Of a stretch of DNA of 64,000 nt, positions 1 through 11,767 are shown piece by piece; position 1 is the stretch's first letter; every line of letters begins with the position of its first letter. This DNA comes from Pseudomonas sp. 14P_8.1_Bac3. GTDB taxonomy: Bacteria > Pseudomonadota > Gammaproteobacteria > Pseudomonadales > Pseudomonadaceae. The DNA lies in assembly GCF_025466085.1 (NCBI RefSeq), contig NZ_JANLOD010000018.1, forward strand, positions 1 through 64,000. Reading direction: 5' to 3'. The position numbers were made by a program, and so were the translations under genes. Below the pieces are notes generated by a model that was given only the letters and a program-made list of their open reading frames with translations, was not told where the DNA came from and searched no databases.

Positions 1-82
1 CAGGAAAATCGCTTGGTGCGATTTCTATGCAACAGCTCATGGCGTGGCTATCATGCGGGCCTCATTGTGAGGCGAGACTTGC
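1..82. other. Upstream region of birA with a small hairpin
   Basis: This is the left edge of the window. Positions 6-12 (AAATCGC) and 18-24 (GCGATTT) form a 7-bp stem with a 5-base loop, which could be the end of an upstream transcript. In PAO1 an rRNA operon precedes birA, but no rRNA sequence is visible here. A TATCAT hexamer at 49-54 could be a birA -10 element, but no convincing -35 lies 17 bases upstream. Confidence 0.3.
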
Positions 83-1042
83 ATGCTGACGTTGTTAAAG
101 CTTCTTAAGGATGGTCGATTCCATTCGGGTCAGGCCCTGGGCGGCGCTTTGGGCGTTAGTCGCAGTGCTGTGTGGAAACAGCTTCAGCTTTTAGAGGCCG
201 AACTTGGCTTGTCTATCCACAAGGTACGAGGGCGCGGGTATCGATTGGCTTCGCCGTTGACGCTGCTCGATTCTGTCGCGATAGCAGAGCATGCGTCTTC
301 TTGTAATTGGCCCATCCTGGTTCTTGATTCAATCGACTCTACGAATGCTGAAGCGCTGCGTGCAATAGAGCGAGGCCAGACAGCACCGTTCCTCGTGCTC
401 GCCGAACGGCAGACATCGGGTCGCGGACGTCGTGGGCGTAAGTGGGTGAGCCCCTTCGCAGAAAACATCTATTGCAGTCTGGTGCTGCGTATCGAGGGCG
501 GTATGCGCCAACTGGAAGGTTTGAGCCTTGTTGTCGGGCTTGCGGTCATGCAAGCCCTTAGAGTCTCGGGTGTTTCGGGCGCAGGCTTAAAATGGCCAAA
601 CGACGTTCTGGTTGGTCAGAAAAAGATTGCGGGGATCTTGCTCGAGCTGGTGGGCGATCCTGCTGATGTATGTCACGTGGTGCTGGGGGTTGGAATTAAC
701 GTGAACATGCAGATGACCGAAGAGGTTGATCAGCAATGGACATCGATGCGGCTTGAGTCAGGGCAAGCGTTCGATCGCAATCGCCTGGTCGCGCAATTGG
801 GGCAGATGCTTCAAGCCTACCTGAGTCGGCACCAGGTCGAAGGATTTTCCGCTATCCAGGCTGAGTGGGAGCAAAATCACCTATGGCAGGGGCGGGCGGT
901 GTCGTTGATCGCTGGTGTTAACCAGATAGATGGCGAAGTGCTCGGTATTGATAGTCAGGGTGCTTTGCGCTTGAAGGTGGGTGGTGTGGAAAAAATCTTT
1001 AGTGGTGGTGAGCTCAGCTTGAGGTTGCGTGATGATTCTTGA
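83..1042 (+). CDS. birA: BirA, bifunctional biotin-protein ligase and biotin operon repressor
   Basis: BirA makes biotinyl-5'-AMP and transfers biotin to the carrier protein of acetyl-CoA carboxylase; the group with an N-terminal DNA-binding domain also represses biotin genes. The 319-residue protein has a winged helix-turn-helix at about residues 1-55 (VSRSAVWKQ), the biotinyl-AMP loop GRGRRGRKW at 113-121, and a catalytic core followed by a C-terminal SH3-like domain. The helix-turn-helix marks it as the regulatory class II type. Its 3' end overlaps coaX by 14 bases, so the two genes are probably co-transcribed. The length and order birA-coaX match PAO1. Confidence 0.96.
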   Translation: MLTLLKLLKDGRFHSGQALGGALGVSRSAVWKQLQLLEAELGLSIHKVRGRGYRLASPLTLLDSVAIAEHASSCNWPILVLDSIDSTNAEALRAIERGQTAPFLVLAERQTSGRGRRGRKWVSPFAENIYCSLVLRIEGGMRQLEGLSLVVGLAVMQALRVSGVSGAGLKWPNDVLVGQKKIAGILLELVGDPADVCHVVLGVGINVNMQMTEEVDQQWTSMRLESGQAFDRNRLVAQLGQMLQAYLSRHQVEGFSAIQAEWEQNHLWQGRAVSLIAGVNQIDGEVLGIDSQGALRLKVGGVEKIFSGGELSLRLRDDS

Positions 1043-1778
1043 GCTCGACTGCGGAAACAGTTTTATCAAGTGGCGGGTGCTTGCTGCGGATGCGCTGCAG
1101 CTGGTTGGTGAGGGCGTCGTTGATTCGGACGTTGCTCTGCTGGAGAGTTTGAATGCGCTCGAAGGGATTGCTCTAAAGTTCTGTCGGTTGGTCAGCGTAA
1201 GAACGGCCGAGGAGACAGGTGCACTGGTTTCTCGGTTGACAGAGACTTTCGGGGTGTCGGTGGTCTGTGCGTCACCTGCTCGCGAAATGTCCGGGGTTCG
1301 CAATGGCTATGAAGAGTTCGACCGCCTAGGGCTCGATCGGTGGCTGGCGATGCTGGGCGGCTTCCGTTTAGCCTCGGGTGCATGCCTGGTGCTCGATTTC
1401 GGTACTGCTGTCACTGCAGACTTCATTGCCGGTGATGGAGGGCATCTCGGCGGGTTCATTTGCCCGGGAATGCCGTTGATGCGGAATCAGCTGCGCACTC
1501 ATACTCGCAAAATTCGCTATGGAGACCTCGCGGCCGAGCGCGCTCTGGAAAGTCTCGCTCCGGGTCGTACAACCGTCGAAGCGGTTGAGCGCGGCTGCTC
1601 ACTGATGCTTCGTGGTTTTGTTTTGACTCAGTTAGAGCTTGCGCGTAGCTACTGGGGCGAAGACTTCTCTGTATTCCTTACTGGTGGTGATGCGGAGCTG
1701 GTTTCCGAGATCGTGCCTGAGGCCAGGGTGGTTCCAGATCTGGTGTTTGTGGGTTTGGCTATGGCCTGCCCTTTGTAA
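1029..1778 (+). CDS. coaX: CoaX, type III pantothenate kinase
   Basis: CoaX phosphorylates pantothenate in the first committed step of coenzyme A synthesis. The type III enzyme belongs to the ASKHA fold, needs a monovalent cation and is not inhibited by CoA. The 249-residue protein shows the N-terminal phosphate motif [12 protein letters not shown], the central substrate segment [10 protein letters not shown], and the [12 protein letters not shown] motif. It overlaps birA by 14 bases, and the SPOR-like gene starts 10 bases after its stop. Pseudomonads usually use CoaX in place of CoaA. Confidence 0.96.
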   Translation: MMILELDCGNSFIKWRVLAADALQLVGEGVVDSDVALLESLNALEGIALKFCRLVSVRTAEETGALVSRLTETFGVSVVCASPAREMSGVRNGYEEFDRLGLDRWLAMLGGFRLASGACLVLDFGTAVTADFIAGDGGHLGGFICPGMPLMRNQLRTHTRKIRYGDLAAERALESLAPGRTTVEAVERGCSLMLRGFVLTQLELARSYWGEDFSVFLTGGDAELVSEIVPEARVVPDLVFVGLAMACPL

Positions 1779-1788
1779 TGAGGTATGT

Positions 1789-2229
1789 ATGCGTTGGTTG
1801 TTCCTGCTCCTGCTTGTTCTCAACGTGTTTTATTACATTTGGCACCAACAAGAGGCTCCTCTACGTGCGAAGGATGTCACTCCTTTGAATTTGTATCGGG
1901 GGAGTCAGCAGGATATTCGCTTGTTGAGCGAGACGGCCGATGCATCCCGCGATAAAACAAAATCTGTTCAGGCGGATAATGACTGTTTATATCTAGGGGG
2001 GGTCGTACGCCAAGAGGCTGCTCAGGCTGTCGAGCGACGCTTGAACGGCATGGAGATCAAGTATCAGTCCCTGCCCAAGGATATTCCCGATTTTGCAGGT
2101 TACTGGGTGCGGGTAGCTCCAGAAAGCAGGCGTTGGCTCGATGACGTGCAGTTGCAAAACCTTTCCAGAGAATTCAATGAGTTAAAACATAAAATAATGC
2201 CGTGTGAGGGGGTTGCACCCGCGGAATAG
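1789..2229 (+). CDS. SPOR-like single-pass inner-membrane protein
   Basis: This is a 146-residue protein of unknown function. I chose the ATG at 1789 because it puts a hydrophobic N-terminal segment (about residues 2-19, rich in Leu, Val and Tyr) at the start; longer in-frame versions would run into coaX. A linker follows, then about residues 65-140 (starting CLYLGGVV) have the length and alternating pattern of a SPOR domain, which binds denuded peptidoglycan at division sites. PAO1 has a similar gene at the same place (PA4278, from memory). It is probably the last gene of a birA-coaX operon, and the -35 of the next promoter overlaps its end. Confidence 0.75.
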   Translation: MRWLFLLLLVLNVFYYIWHQQEAPLRAKDVTPLNLYRGSQQDIRLLSETADASRDKTKSVQADNDCLYLGGVVRQEAAQAVERRLNGMEIKYQSLPKDIPDFAGYWVRVAPESRRWLDDVQLQNLSREFNELKHKIMPCEGVAPAE

Positions 2230-2241
2230 TTTGCATAGAAT
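2213..2241 (+). promoter_or_regulatory. Upstream promoter P1 of the tRNA-tuf operon
   Basis: TTGCAC at 2213-2218 and TAGAAT at 2236-2241 are separated by 17 bases and followed by a GC-rich discriminator (ggcgcccgc). The -35 box lies inside the last codons of the SPOR-like gene. Such discriminators are typical of stringently controlled promoters. This is a sequence-based call only. Confidence 0.55.
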
Positions 2242-2330
2242 GGCGCCCGCTTCGCAGTGAACACCTTTAAAGGTTGGCAGTGCGGAGCGAGGTCAACGCA
2301 GCTAACCTCAGGTTTTTAATGAGAAAATGC

Positions 2331-2358
2331 TTGACAGAAGGTCGGTATGATATAGAAT
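2331..2358 (+). promoter_or_regulatory. Proximal promoter P2 of the tRNA-tuf operon
   Basis: A perfect TTGACA at 2331-2336 and TAGAAT at 2353-2358, with a 16-base spacer, lie 13 bases upstream of tRNA-Tyr. The discriminator gccggctcgc is GC-rich, as in rRNA and tRNA promoters under growth-rate and ppGpp control. Confidence 0.75.
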
Positions 2359-2371
2359 GCCGGCTCGCTTA

Positions 2372-2456
<85 letters not shown>

Positions 2457-2480
2457 TTTTTAGCGAGAGCTGCAAGCTCC

Positions 2481-2554
<74 letters not shown>

Positions 2555-2580
2555 AGTTTGCAGATCCTGCAAAGTGTTTC

Positions 2581-2656
2581 GCTCTTGTAGCTCAGTTGGT
2601 AGAGCACACCCTTGGTAAGGGTGAGGTCAGCGGTTCAAATCCGCTCAAGAGCTCCA
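2581..2656 (+). tRNA. tRNA-Thr (GGT)
   Basis: This is a 76-nt cloverleaf with acceptor stem GCTCTTG pairing with CAAGAGC, D-arm AGCTCAGTTGGTAGAGC, an encoded CCA end, and anticodon GGT at 2614-2616. It is 84 bases upstream of tuf, an arrangement like the E. coli thrU-tufB transcript. Confidence 0.97.
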
Positions 2657-2740
2657 TATAACAAGGCAGATATGAAAATATCTGCCTTTGTTTTAATGGC
2701 TTGTTTGACTTGCTCAATTCTTCTCCTAGGGGTGATTTTG

Positions 2741-3934
2741 ATGGCTAAGGAAAAGTTCGAACGTAATAAGCCGCACGTCAACGTTGGTACTATTGGTCAC
2801 GTTGACCACGGTAAAACCACTCTGACTGCTGCTTTGACCCGTGTCTGTTCCGAGGTTTTCGGTTCGGCTAAGGTTGACTTCGACAAGATCGATAGCGCCC
2901 CTGAAGAAAAAGCTCGTGGTATCACCATCAACACTGCTCACGTTGAGTACGATTCGGCCGTGCGTCACTACGCACACGTTGACTGCCCTGGTCACGCCGA
3001 CTACGTAAAAAACATGATCACTGGTGCTGCGCAGATGGATGGTGCGATTCTGGTTTGTTCGGCCGCTGATGGTCCGATGCCGCAAACCCGTGAGCATATC
3101 CTGCTGTCCCGTCAGGTTGGCGTTCCGTACATCGTTGTCTTCCTGAACAAGGCTGACATGGTTGACGATGCTGAGCTGCTCGAGCTGGTTGAGATGGAAG
3201 TGCGCGATCTGTTGAGCACTTACGATTTTCCAGGTGATGACACTCCAATCATCATTGGTTCGGCGCTGATGGCGTTGAATGGTCAAGATGACAACGAGAT
3301 GGGCACTACTGCTGTCAAGAAGCTGGTTGAGACTCTGGATAGCTATATTCCGCAGCCTGAACGTGCCATTGATAAGCCGTTCCTGATGCCGATCGAGGAT
3401 GTGTTCTCGATCTCCGGTCGCGGTACCGTTGTGACTGGTCGCGTTGAGCGGGGCATTGTTCGCATTCAGGAAGAAGTTGAGATTGTCGGTCTTCGTGACA
3501 CTGTCAAAACTACTTGCACTGGCGTTGAAATGTTCCGCAAGCTGCTCGATGAAGGTCGGGCGGGTGAGAACTGTGGTGTCCTGCTGCGTGGTACTAAGCG
3601 TGATGATGTTGAGCGTGGCCAGGTTTTGGTTAAGCCGGGTACCGTCAAGCCGCATACCAAGTTCACCGCTGAGGTTTATGTTCTGAGCAAGGAAGAAGGC
3701 GGTCGCCACACACCGTTCTTCAAGGGCTACCGTCCACAGTTCTACTTCCGTACGACTGACGTGACCGGTAACTGCGAGTTGCCAGAAGGTGTTGAAATGG
3801 TGATGCCGGGTGATAACGTTCAAATGACCGTTACCCTGATCAAAACCATCGCGATGGAAGATGGTCTACGTTTTGCGATTCGTGAGGGCGGTCGTACCGT
3901 CGGCGCTGGTGTCGTAGCTAAAGTCATCGAGTAA
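2741..3934 (+). CDS. tuf: Elongation factor Tu, first copy
   Basis: EF-Tu delivers aminoacyl-tRNA to the ribosomal A site as a GTP complex. This 397-residue copy starts at the ATG at 2741 (MAKEKFERN); an in-frame extension further upstream would run through tRNA-Thr. The G1 motif GHVDHGKT is near residues 19-26, with DCPGH (G3) and NKAD (G4) also present, followed by domains 2 and 3. It is co-transcribed with three tRNAs and followed by tRNA-Trp-secE-nusG. Compared with the second copy at 19313 it has 28 amino-acid differences, clustered near residues 7-10, 44-75, 200-260 and the C-terminus, while long blocks between them are identical. Confidence 0.98.
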   Translation: MAKEKFERNKPHVNVGTIGHVDHGKTTLTAALTRVCSEVFGSAKVDFDKIDSAPEEKARGITINTAHVEYDSAVRHYAHVDCPGHADYVKNMITGAAQMDGAILVCSAADGPMPQTREHILLSRQVGVPYIVVFLNKADMVDDAELLELVEMEVRDLLSTYDFPGDDTPIIIGSALMALNGQDDNEMGTTAVKKLVETLDSYIPQPERAIDKPFLMPIEDVFSISGRGTVVTGRVERGIVRIQEEVEIVGLRDTVKTTCTGVEMFRKLLDEGRAGENCGVLLRGTKRDDVERGQVLVKPGTVKPHTKFTAEVYVLSKEEGGRHTPFFKGYRPQFYFRTTDVTGNCELPEGVEMVMPGDNVQMTVTLIKTIAMEDGLRFAIREGGRTVGAGVVAKVIE

Positions 3935-3938
3935 GTTG

Positions 3939-3967
3939 TTGTAATGTCTTTTTCGGGCCGGCATAAT
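3939..3967 (+). promoter_or_regulatory. Candidate promoter of tRNA-Trp-secE-nusG
   Basis: TTGTAA at 3939-3944 and CATAAT at 3962-3967 are spaced by 17 bases, 20 bases upstream of tRNA-Trp. A GGCCG...CGGCC inverted repeat overlaps the -10 region and could also slow transcription coming from tuf. Confidence 0.45.
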
Positions 3968-3987
3968 GGTCGGCCTGATTTTGTTTT

Positions 3988-4063
3988 AGGTCAGTAGCTC
4001 AATTGGCAGAGCGACGGTCTCCAAAACCGTAGGTTGGGGGTTCGATTCCCTCCTGACCTGCCA
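3988..4063 (+). tRNA. tRNA-Trp (CCA)
   Basis: This is a 76-nt cloverleaf with acceptor stem AGGTCAG pairing with CTGACCT, an encoded CCA end, and anticodon CCA at 4021-4023. It lies between tuf and secE, as in other gamma-proteobacteria. Confidence 0.97.
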
Positions 4064-4108
4064 GATTCACTTGGTGTGTCTGGCTTTCTTTTCACAGGAT
4101 CTTCATAG

Positions 4109-4477
4109 ATGACTCCTAAAGCTGAAGCTCAAGGCTCTCGCTTCGATCTGCTCAAGTGGCTAGTAGTAGTCGCTTTGGTGGTTGTTGGCGTTGTTGGCAA
4201 TCAGTATTACTCTGCTTCGCCGATCCTGTACCGCGTACTAGCATTGCTTGTCATAGCTGCTGTAGCTGCCTTTGTAGGCCTGCAGACAGTCAAGGGCAAG
4301 TCTTTCTTTGTATTGGTTAAGGAAGCTCGCACTGAGATTCGTAAAGTCGTATGGCCAACTCGCCAAGAAACCACGCAGACCACACTGATTGTTGTGGCTG
4401 TTGTCCTGGTTATGGCGTTGCTGTTGTGGGGGCTTGATTCCCTGCTCGGCTGGCTTGTTTCCTTGATTGTCGGCTAA
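4109..4477 (+). CDS. secE: SecE, preprotein translocase subunit
   Basis: SecE clamps SecY in the inner-membrane SecYEG protein export channel. The 122-residue protein shows three hydrophobic segments at about 15-33, 41-59 and 90-118. A conserved amphipathic stretch (LVKEARTEIRKVVWPTRQE) sits before the last membrane helix. Three transmembrane segments are the gamma-proteobacterial form; only the last one is essential in E. coli. nusG starts 9 bases downstream, in the classical secE-nusG pair. Confidence 0.97.
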   Translation: MTPKAEAQGSRFDLLKWLVVVALVVVGVVGNQYYSASPILYRVLALLVIAAVAAFVGLQTVKGKSFFVLVKEARTEIRKVVWPTRQETTQTTLIVVAVVLVMALLLWGLDSLLGWLVSLIVG

Positions 4478-4486
4478 GGGTGTCCC

Positions 4487-5020
4487 GTGGCTAAGCGTTG
4501 GTACGTTGTGCATGCTTACTCCGGTTACGAGAAGCATGTCATGCGCTCGTTGATAGAGCGCGTAAAGCTGGCTGGCATGGAAGATGGCTTTGGCGAAATT
4601 CTGGTCCCCACTGAAGAAGTGGTTGAGATGCGTAATGGCCAGAAACGCAAAAGCGAACGCAAGTTCTTCCCAGGTTACGTGCTGGTACAGATGGACATGA
4701 ACGAGGGTACTTGGCACTTGGTCAAGGATACTCCTCGAGTGATGGGTTTTATCGGCGGGACCGCTGATAAGCCTGCGCCAATTACGGATAAAGAGGCGGA
4801 AGCGATTCTGCGTCGCGTTGCTGATGGTAGCGACAAGCCGAAGCCGAAGACGTTGTTCGAGCCAGGTGAGTCGGTACGTGTCAATGACGGGCCGTTTGCC
4901 GACTTTACCGGTACGGTTGAAGAAGTTAACTACGAAAAGAGCCGGATCCAAGTGGCTGTGCTCATTTTCGGTCGCTCTACTCCGGTAGAGCTCGAGTTCA
5001 GCCAGGTCGAAAAGGTCTAG
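4487..5020 (+). CDS. nusG: NusG, transcription elongation and termination factor
   Basis: NusG binds the RNA polymerase clamp and links it to Rho or to ribosomal S10. The 177-residue protein has an N-terminal NGN domain ([12 protein letters not shown] at the start, then [10 protein letters not shown] and [12 protein letters not shown]) and a C-terminal KOW domain (about 125-177, [18 protein letters not shown]). The start codon is GTG at 4487, which fits the conserved [10 protein letters not shown]-terminus. It is followed by a terminator-like hairpin before rplK. Confidence 0.97.
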   Translation: MAKRWYVVHAYSGYEKHVMRSLIERVKLAGMEDGFGEILVPTEEVVEMRNGQKRKSERKFFPGYVLVQMDMNEGTWHLVKDTPRVMGFIGGTADKPAPITDKEAEAILRRVADGSDKPKPKTLFEPGESVRVNDGPFADFTGTVEEVNYEKSRIQVAVLIFGRSTPVELEFSQVEKV

Positions 5021-5035
5021 CTGAGCAAGCATCCC

Positions 5036-5066
5036 AACCCCGCAGCCCTAGGCTGTGGGGTTTTGT
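5036..5066 (+). terminator. Terminator or attenuator between nusG and rplK
   Basis: AACCCCGCAGCC (5036-5047) and GGCTGTGGGGTT (5051-5062) form a 12-bp stem with one G-T pair and a 3-base loop, followed by further T residues. It probably ends most secE-nusG transcripts. Confidence 0.75.
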
Positions 5067-5137
5067 CGTCACTGGGATAAACGCGCAAGTAACCGGGGAG
5101 CCTCTCGAGGCGTTCGAACCCGTAATTGGAGTGCCTC
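5067..5137 (+). promoter_or_regulatory. rplK leader, possible L1 autoregulatory site
   Basis: In E. coli ribosomal protein L1 represses the L11 operon by binding the mRNA leader. Here the short leader contains a small hairpin around 5099-5110 (GCCT-CTCG-AGGC) in the sequence ggggagcctctcgaggcg, roughly where the L1 target would be. The assignment is by position and partial resemblance only. No clear sigma-70 promoter was found in this interval. Confidence 0.3.
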
Positions 5138-5569
5138 ATGGCCAAGAAGATTACCGCTTACATCAAGCTGCAAGTGAAGGCCGCTCAGGCTAACCCAAGT
5201 CCACCTGTTGGTCCTGCTTTGGGTCAGCACGGCGTGAACATCATGGAATTCTGCAAGGCTTTCAACGCCCGCACTCAGGGTATTGAGCCAGGTCTGCCGA
5301 CTCCAGTGATCATCACTGTCTATAGCGACCGTAGCTTTACGTTCGAAACCAAATCCACCCCTGCTTCGGTTCTGCTGAAGAAGGCGGCTGGTCTGACTAG
5401 CGGTTCCGCTCGTCCGAACACCGTTAAGGTTGGCACTGTGACTCGTGCTCAGCTGGAAGATATCGCGAAAGTTAAAAACGCGGATCTGACTGCAGCTGAT
5501 ATGGAAGCAGCCGTGCGTACCATCGCCGGTTCTGCTCGTAGCATGGGCCTTAACGTGGAGGGTGTGTAA
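5138..5569 (+). CDS. rplK: 50S ribosomal protein L11
   Basis: L11 binds the GTPase-associated region of 23S rRNA, forms the base of the L10-L12 stalk and is needed for RelA activation by uncharged tRNA. The 143-residue protein starts at the ATG at 5138 ([13 protein letters not shown]), the conserved N-terminus; an in-frame upstream start would add four residues. The proline-rich segment [14 protein letters not shown] and the C-terminal rRNA-binding domain are intact. Its stop overlaps the rplA start in TAATG, which indicates translational coupling. Confidence 0.98.
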   Translation: MAKKITAYIKLQVKAAQANPSPPVGPALGQHGVNIMEFCKAFNARTQGIEPGLPTPVIITVYSDRSFTFETKSTPASVLLKKAAGLTSGSARPNTVKVGTVTRAQLEDIAKVKNADLTAADMEAAVRTIAGSARSMGLNVEGV

Positions 5570-6264
5570 TGGCTAAGTTGACCAAGCGTCAAAAGGCTAT
5601 CGCCGGCAAAATTGAAGCAGGCAAGTCCTACAACTTTGTGGACGCTGCTGCTCTGCTGGCAGAGCTGTCGACCGTCAAGTTCAGCGAGTCGTTCGACATT
5701 GCTGTGAACCTGGGCGTTGACCCGCGTAAGTCCGACCAGGTCGTTCGTAGCGCTACTGTGCTGCCACACGGCACTGGCAAGACTGTTCGCGTTGCTGTAT
5801 TTACCCAGGGTCCAGCTGCTGAGGCCGCTCTGGCTGCCGGCGCTGACCGTGTAGGTATGGACGACCTGGCTGCCGAAATGAAAGGCGGCGACCTGAACTA
5901 TGACGTGGTTATCGCATCCCCGGATGCAATGCGCGTTGTGGGTCAGTTGGGTCAGATCCTCGGTCCACGTGGCCTGATGCCTAACCCTAAAGTCGGCACC
6001 GTTACTCCAGACGTAGCTACCGCGGTTAAGAACGCCAAGGCTGGTCAGGTTCGTTATCGCACCGACAAAAACGGCATCATCCACACTTCCGTTGGCAAGA
6101 TCGGTTTCGATGCCGTCAAGCTGAAGGAAAACGTTGAAGCCCTGATCGCTGATCTGAAGCGTATCAAGCCAGCTTCCTCGAAAGGTATTTACGTCAAGCG
6201 CGTTACCCTGAGCACCACTATGGGTCCAGGTCTGGTCATCGACCAAGGCTCGCTCGACGCGTAA
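5569..6264 (+). CDS. rplA: 50S ribosomal protein L1
   Basis: L1 forms the mobile stalk near the ribosomal E site and in E. coli represses its own operon. The 231-residue protein has the usual length and carries the conserved segments [12 protein letters not shown] and [14 protein letters not shown]. It shares one base with the stop codon of rplK, so the two are translationally coupled and made in equal amounts. It is followed by the 198-base leader of rplJ. Confidence 0.98.
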   Translation: MAKLTKRQKAIAGKIEAGKSYNFVDAAALLAELSTVKFSESFDIAVNLGVDPRKSDQVVRSATVLPHGTGKTVRVAVFTQGPAAEAALAAGADRVGMDDLAAEMKGGDLNYDVVIASPDAMRVVGQLGQILGPRGLMPNPKVGTVTPDVATAVKNAKAGQVRYRTDKNGIIHTSVGKIGFDAVKLKENVEALIADLKRIKPASSKGIYVKRVTLSTTMGPGLVIDQGSLDA

Positions 6265-6462
6265 GACACCGGTTGGCGCAAGCGATTGCGCCAATTGAAA
6301 GATTGGGGTCCCTGCCTGGCGGGGGCTATCCAAGACCGTAGGCGACGCAAGTCTTAAACCTCAAGCCTACGCAGATGGTGCTCCCGGTTCCTTACCGAAT
6401 CAGACACCAAAACGACATCCGGCTCCGGTTGGATGAAACGGTAACAAGCAGGAGTTAAACCC
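6265..6462 (+). promoter_or_regulatory. L10 leader region of rplJL-rpoBC
   Basis: A 198-base non-coding stretch precedes rplJ, where gamma-proteobacteria carry the L10 leader RNA bound by the L10(L12)4 complex. A perfect 9-bp hairpin closed by a GCGA tetraloop lies at 6273-6294, right after the rplA stop. Further pairings such as 6327-6380 (ccgtaggc with gcctacg) support a structured RNA. No strong sigma-70 promoter could be placed. Confidence 0.65.
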
Positions 6463-6963
6463 GTGGCAATTAAACTCGAAGACAAGAAGGCCATCGTCGC
6501 TGAAGTCAACGAGGCTGCCAATGTTGCCCTGTCTGCTGTTGTGGCTGATGCCCGCGGCGTGACAGTTGGCGCTATGACCGGACTCCGTAAAGAGGCTCGT
6601 GAAGCTGGCGTTTACGTACGTGTTGTGCGTAACACCCTGCTCAAGCGCGCTGTTGCTGGCACTCAATATGACGTGCTCAACGACGTGTTCACTGGCCCGA
6701 CCTTGATTGCATTCTCTAAAGAACATCCGGGCGCTGCTGCTCGTATTTTCAAGGAATTCGCAAAAGGTCAGGATAAGTTCGAGATCAAGGCAGCTGCGTT
6801 CGAGGGCAAGTTCCTCGCAGCTAATCAGATCGACGTACTGGCAAGTCTGCCGACCCGTGACGAAGCAATTTCTCAGCTGATGAGCGTGATTCAAGGCGCA
6901 ACCAGCAAATTGGCTCGTACTCTGGCGGCCCTTCGCGACCAGAAAGAAGCTGCTGCAGCCTAA
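6463..6963 (+). CDS. rplJ: 50S ribosomal protein L10
   Basis: L10 anchors the L7/L12 dimers to the large subunit and, with them, represses translation of its own mRNA. The 166-residue protein starts with GTG at 6463 ([12 protein letters not shown]) after a GGAG Shine-Dalgarno. The N-terminal rRNA-binding part contains the [19 protein letters not shown] stretch, and the C-terminal Ala-rich helix, which binds L12, ends KEAAAA. The order rplJ-rplL-rpoB-rpoC is intact. Confidence 0.98.
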   Translation: MAIKLEDKKAIVAEVNEAANVALSAVVADARGVTVGAMTGLRKEAREAGVYVRVVRNTLLKRAVAGTQYDVLNDVFTGPTLIAFSKEHPGAAARIFKEFAKGQDKFEIKAAAFEGKFLAANQIDVLASLPTRDEAISQLMSVIQGATSKLARTLAALRDQKEAAAA

Positions 6964-7043
6964 GGCTGAGCGACTCCTTTCAGCGTTTATTGTTTATTTC
7001 GATGGCCGCGTAGGCTGTCACCCCAATACAGGAATTTATAGTC

Positions 7044-7409
7044 ATGTCTCTGACTAACGACCAAATCATCGAAGCAATCGGCGAAAAATCCGTTCTGGAA
7101 ATCGTTGAGCTGATCAAGGCCATGGAAGAGAAGTTCGGCGTTTCCGCTGCTGCTGCTTCCGCTGGTCCAGCTGCTGTAGCTGCCGTTGTTGAAGAACAAA
7201 CTGAATTCAACGTCATGCTGACCGAAGCTGGCGAGAAGAAAGTTAACGTGATCAAGGCAGTACGTGAACTGACCGGTCTGGGCCTGAAAGAAGCCAAGGC
7301 TGTAGTTGACGGCGCTCCTGCCATGGTTCTGGAAGCTGTTGCCAAAGACGCAGCTGACAAGGCCAAGGCAGTACTGGAAGAAGCAGGCGCTAAAGTCGAG
7401 CTGAAGTAA
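7044..7409 (+). CDS. rplL: 50S ribosomal protein L7/L12
   Basis: L7/L12 is the multicopy stalk protein that recruits and stimulates the translational GTPases. The 121-residue acidic protein has the N-terminal dimerisation domain (about 1-32), an Ala-rich flexible hinge (about 33-52), and the globular C-terminal domain with the factor-binding sequence [18 protein letters not shown]. It follows rplJ by 80 bases. An attenuator hairpin separates it from rpoB, consistent with L12 being needed in much larger amounts than RNA polymerase. Confidence 0.98.
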   Translation: MSLTNDQIIEAIGEKSVLEIVELIKAMEEKFGVSAAAASAGPAAVAAVVEEQTEFNVMLTEAGEKKVNVIKAVRELTGLGLKEAKAVVDGAPAMVLEAVAKDAADKAKAVLEEAGAKVELK

Positions 7410-7455
7410 GCATCGACTTTGCTCCTCCAGCCCGAGCGTTAAGCGAAAGGCTGAT

Positions 7456-7485
7456 GGCTGGTGGCTCTTGCCACCGGCCTTTTTC
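7456..7485 (+). terminator. rplL-rpoB attenuator
   Basis: GGCTGGTGGC (7456-7465) and GCCACCGGCC (7470-7479) form a 10-bp stem with one G-T pair and a 4-base TCTT loop, followed by TTTTT. The 220-base rplL-rpoB gap also has other dyads such as 7531-7568. In E. coli a partial terminator and an RNase III site at this position reduce rpoBC expression; the same role is inferred here. Confidence 0.75.
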
Positions 7486-7629
7486 CGTTATTGGCAACCG
7501 ACTGGGTCGGTGCTGGTAACGAGCTGTAACCACCCGATGCGGTGGCGCAAACCATGGGGTTTGCACGATTTTCTGGCTGCTCCCGTCGGGAGGGGCCAAA
7601 CAAGCAGGTGACCAAGCTGGGGAACGCTG

Positions 7630-11703
<4,074 letters not shown>

Positions 11704-11767
11704 CACGTGACGCGAATCGAGAGCGGGGCAGGATTGCCCGCTCTCTGCTCCGCCAGGAGGAAAGGCC

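Noticed and set aside
5067..5100. A sigma-70 promoter directly before rplK
   Set aside because: GATAAA at 5076 could be a -10, but no -35 exists at 16-18 bases. Expression may rely on read-through or a promoter I cannot see.
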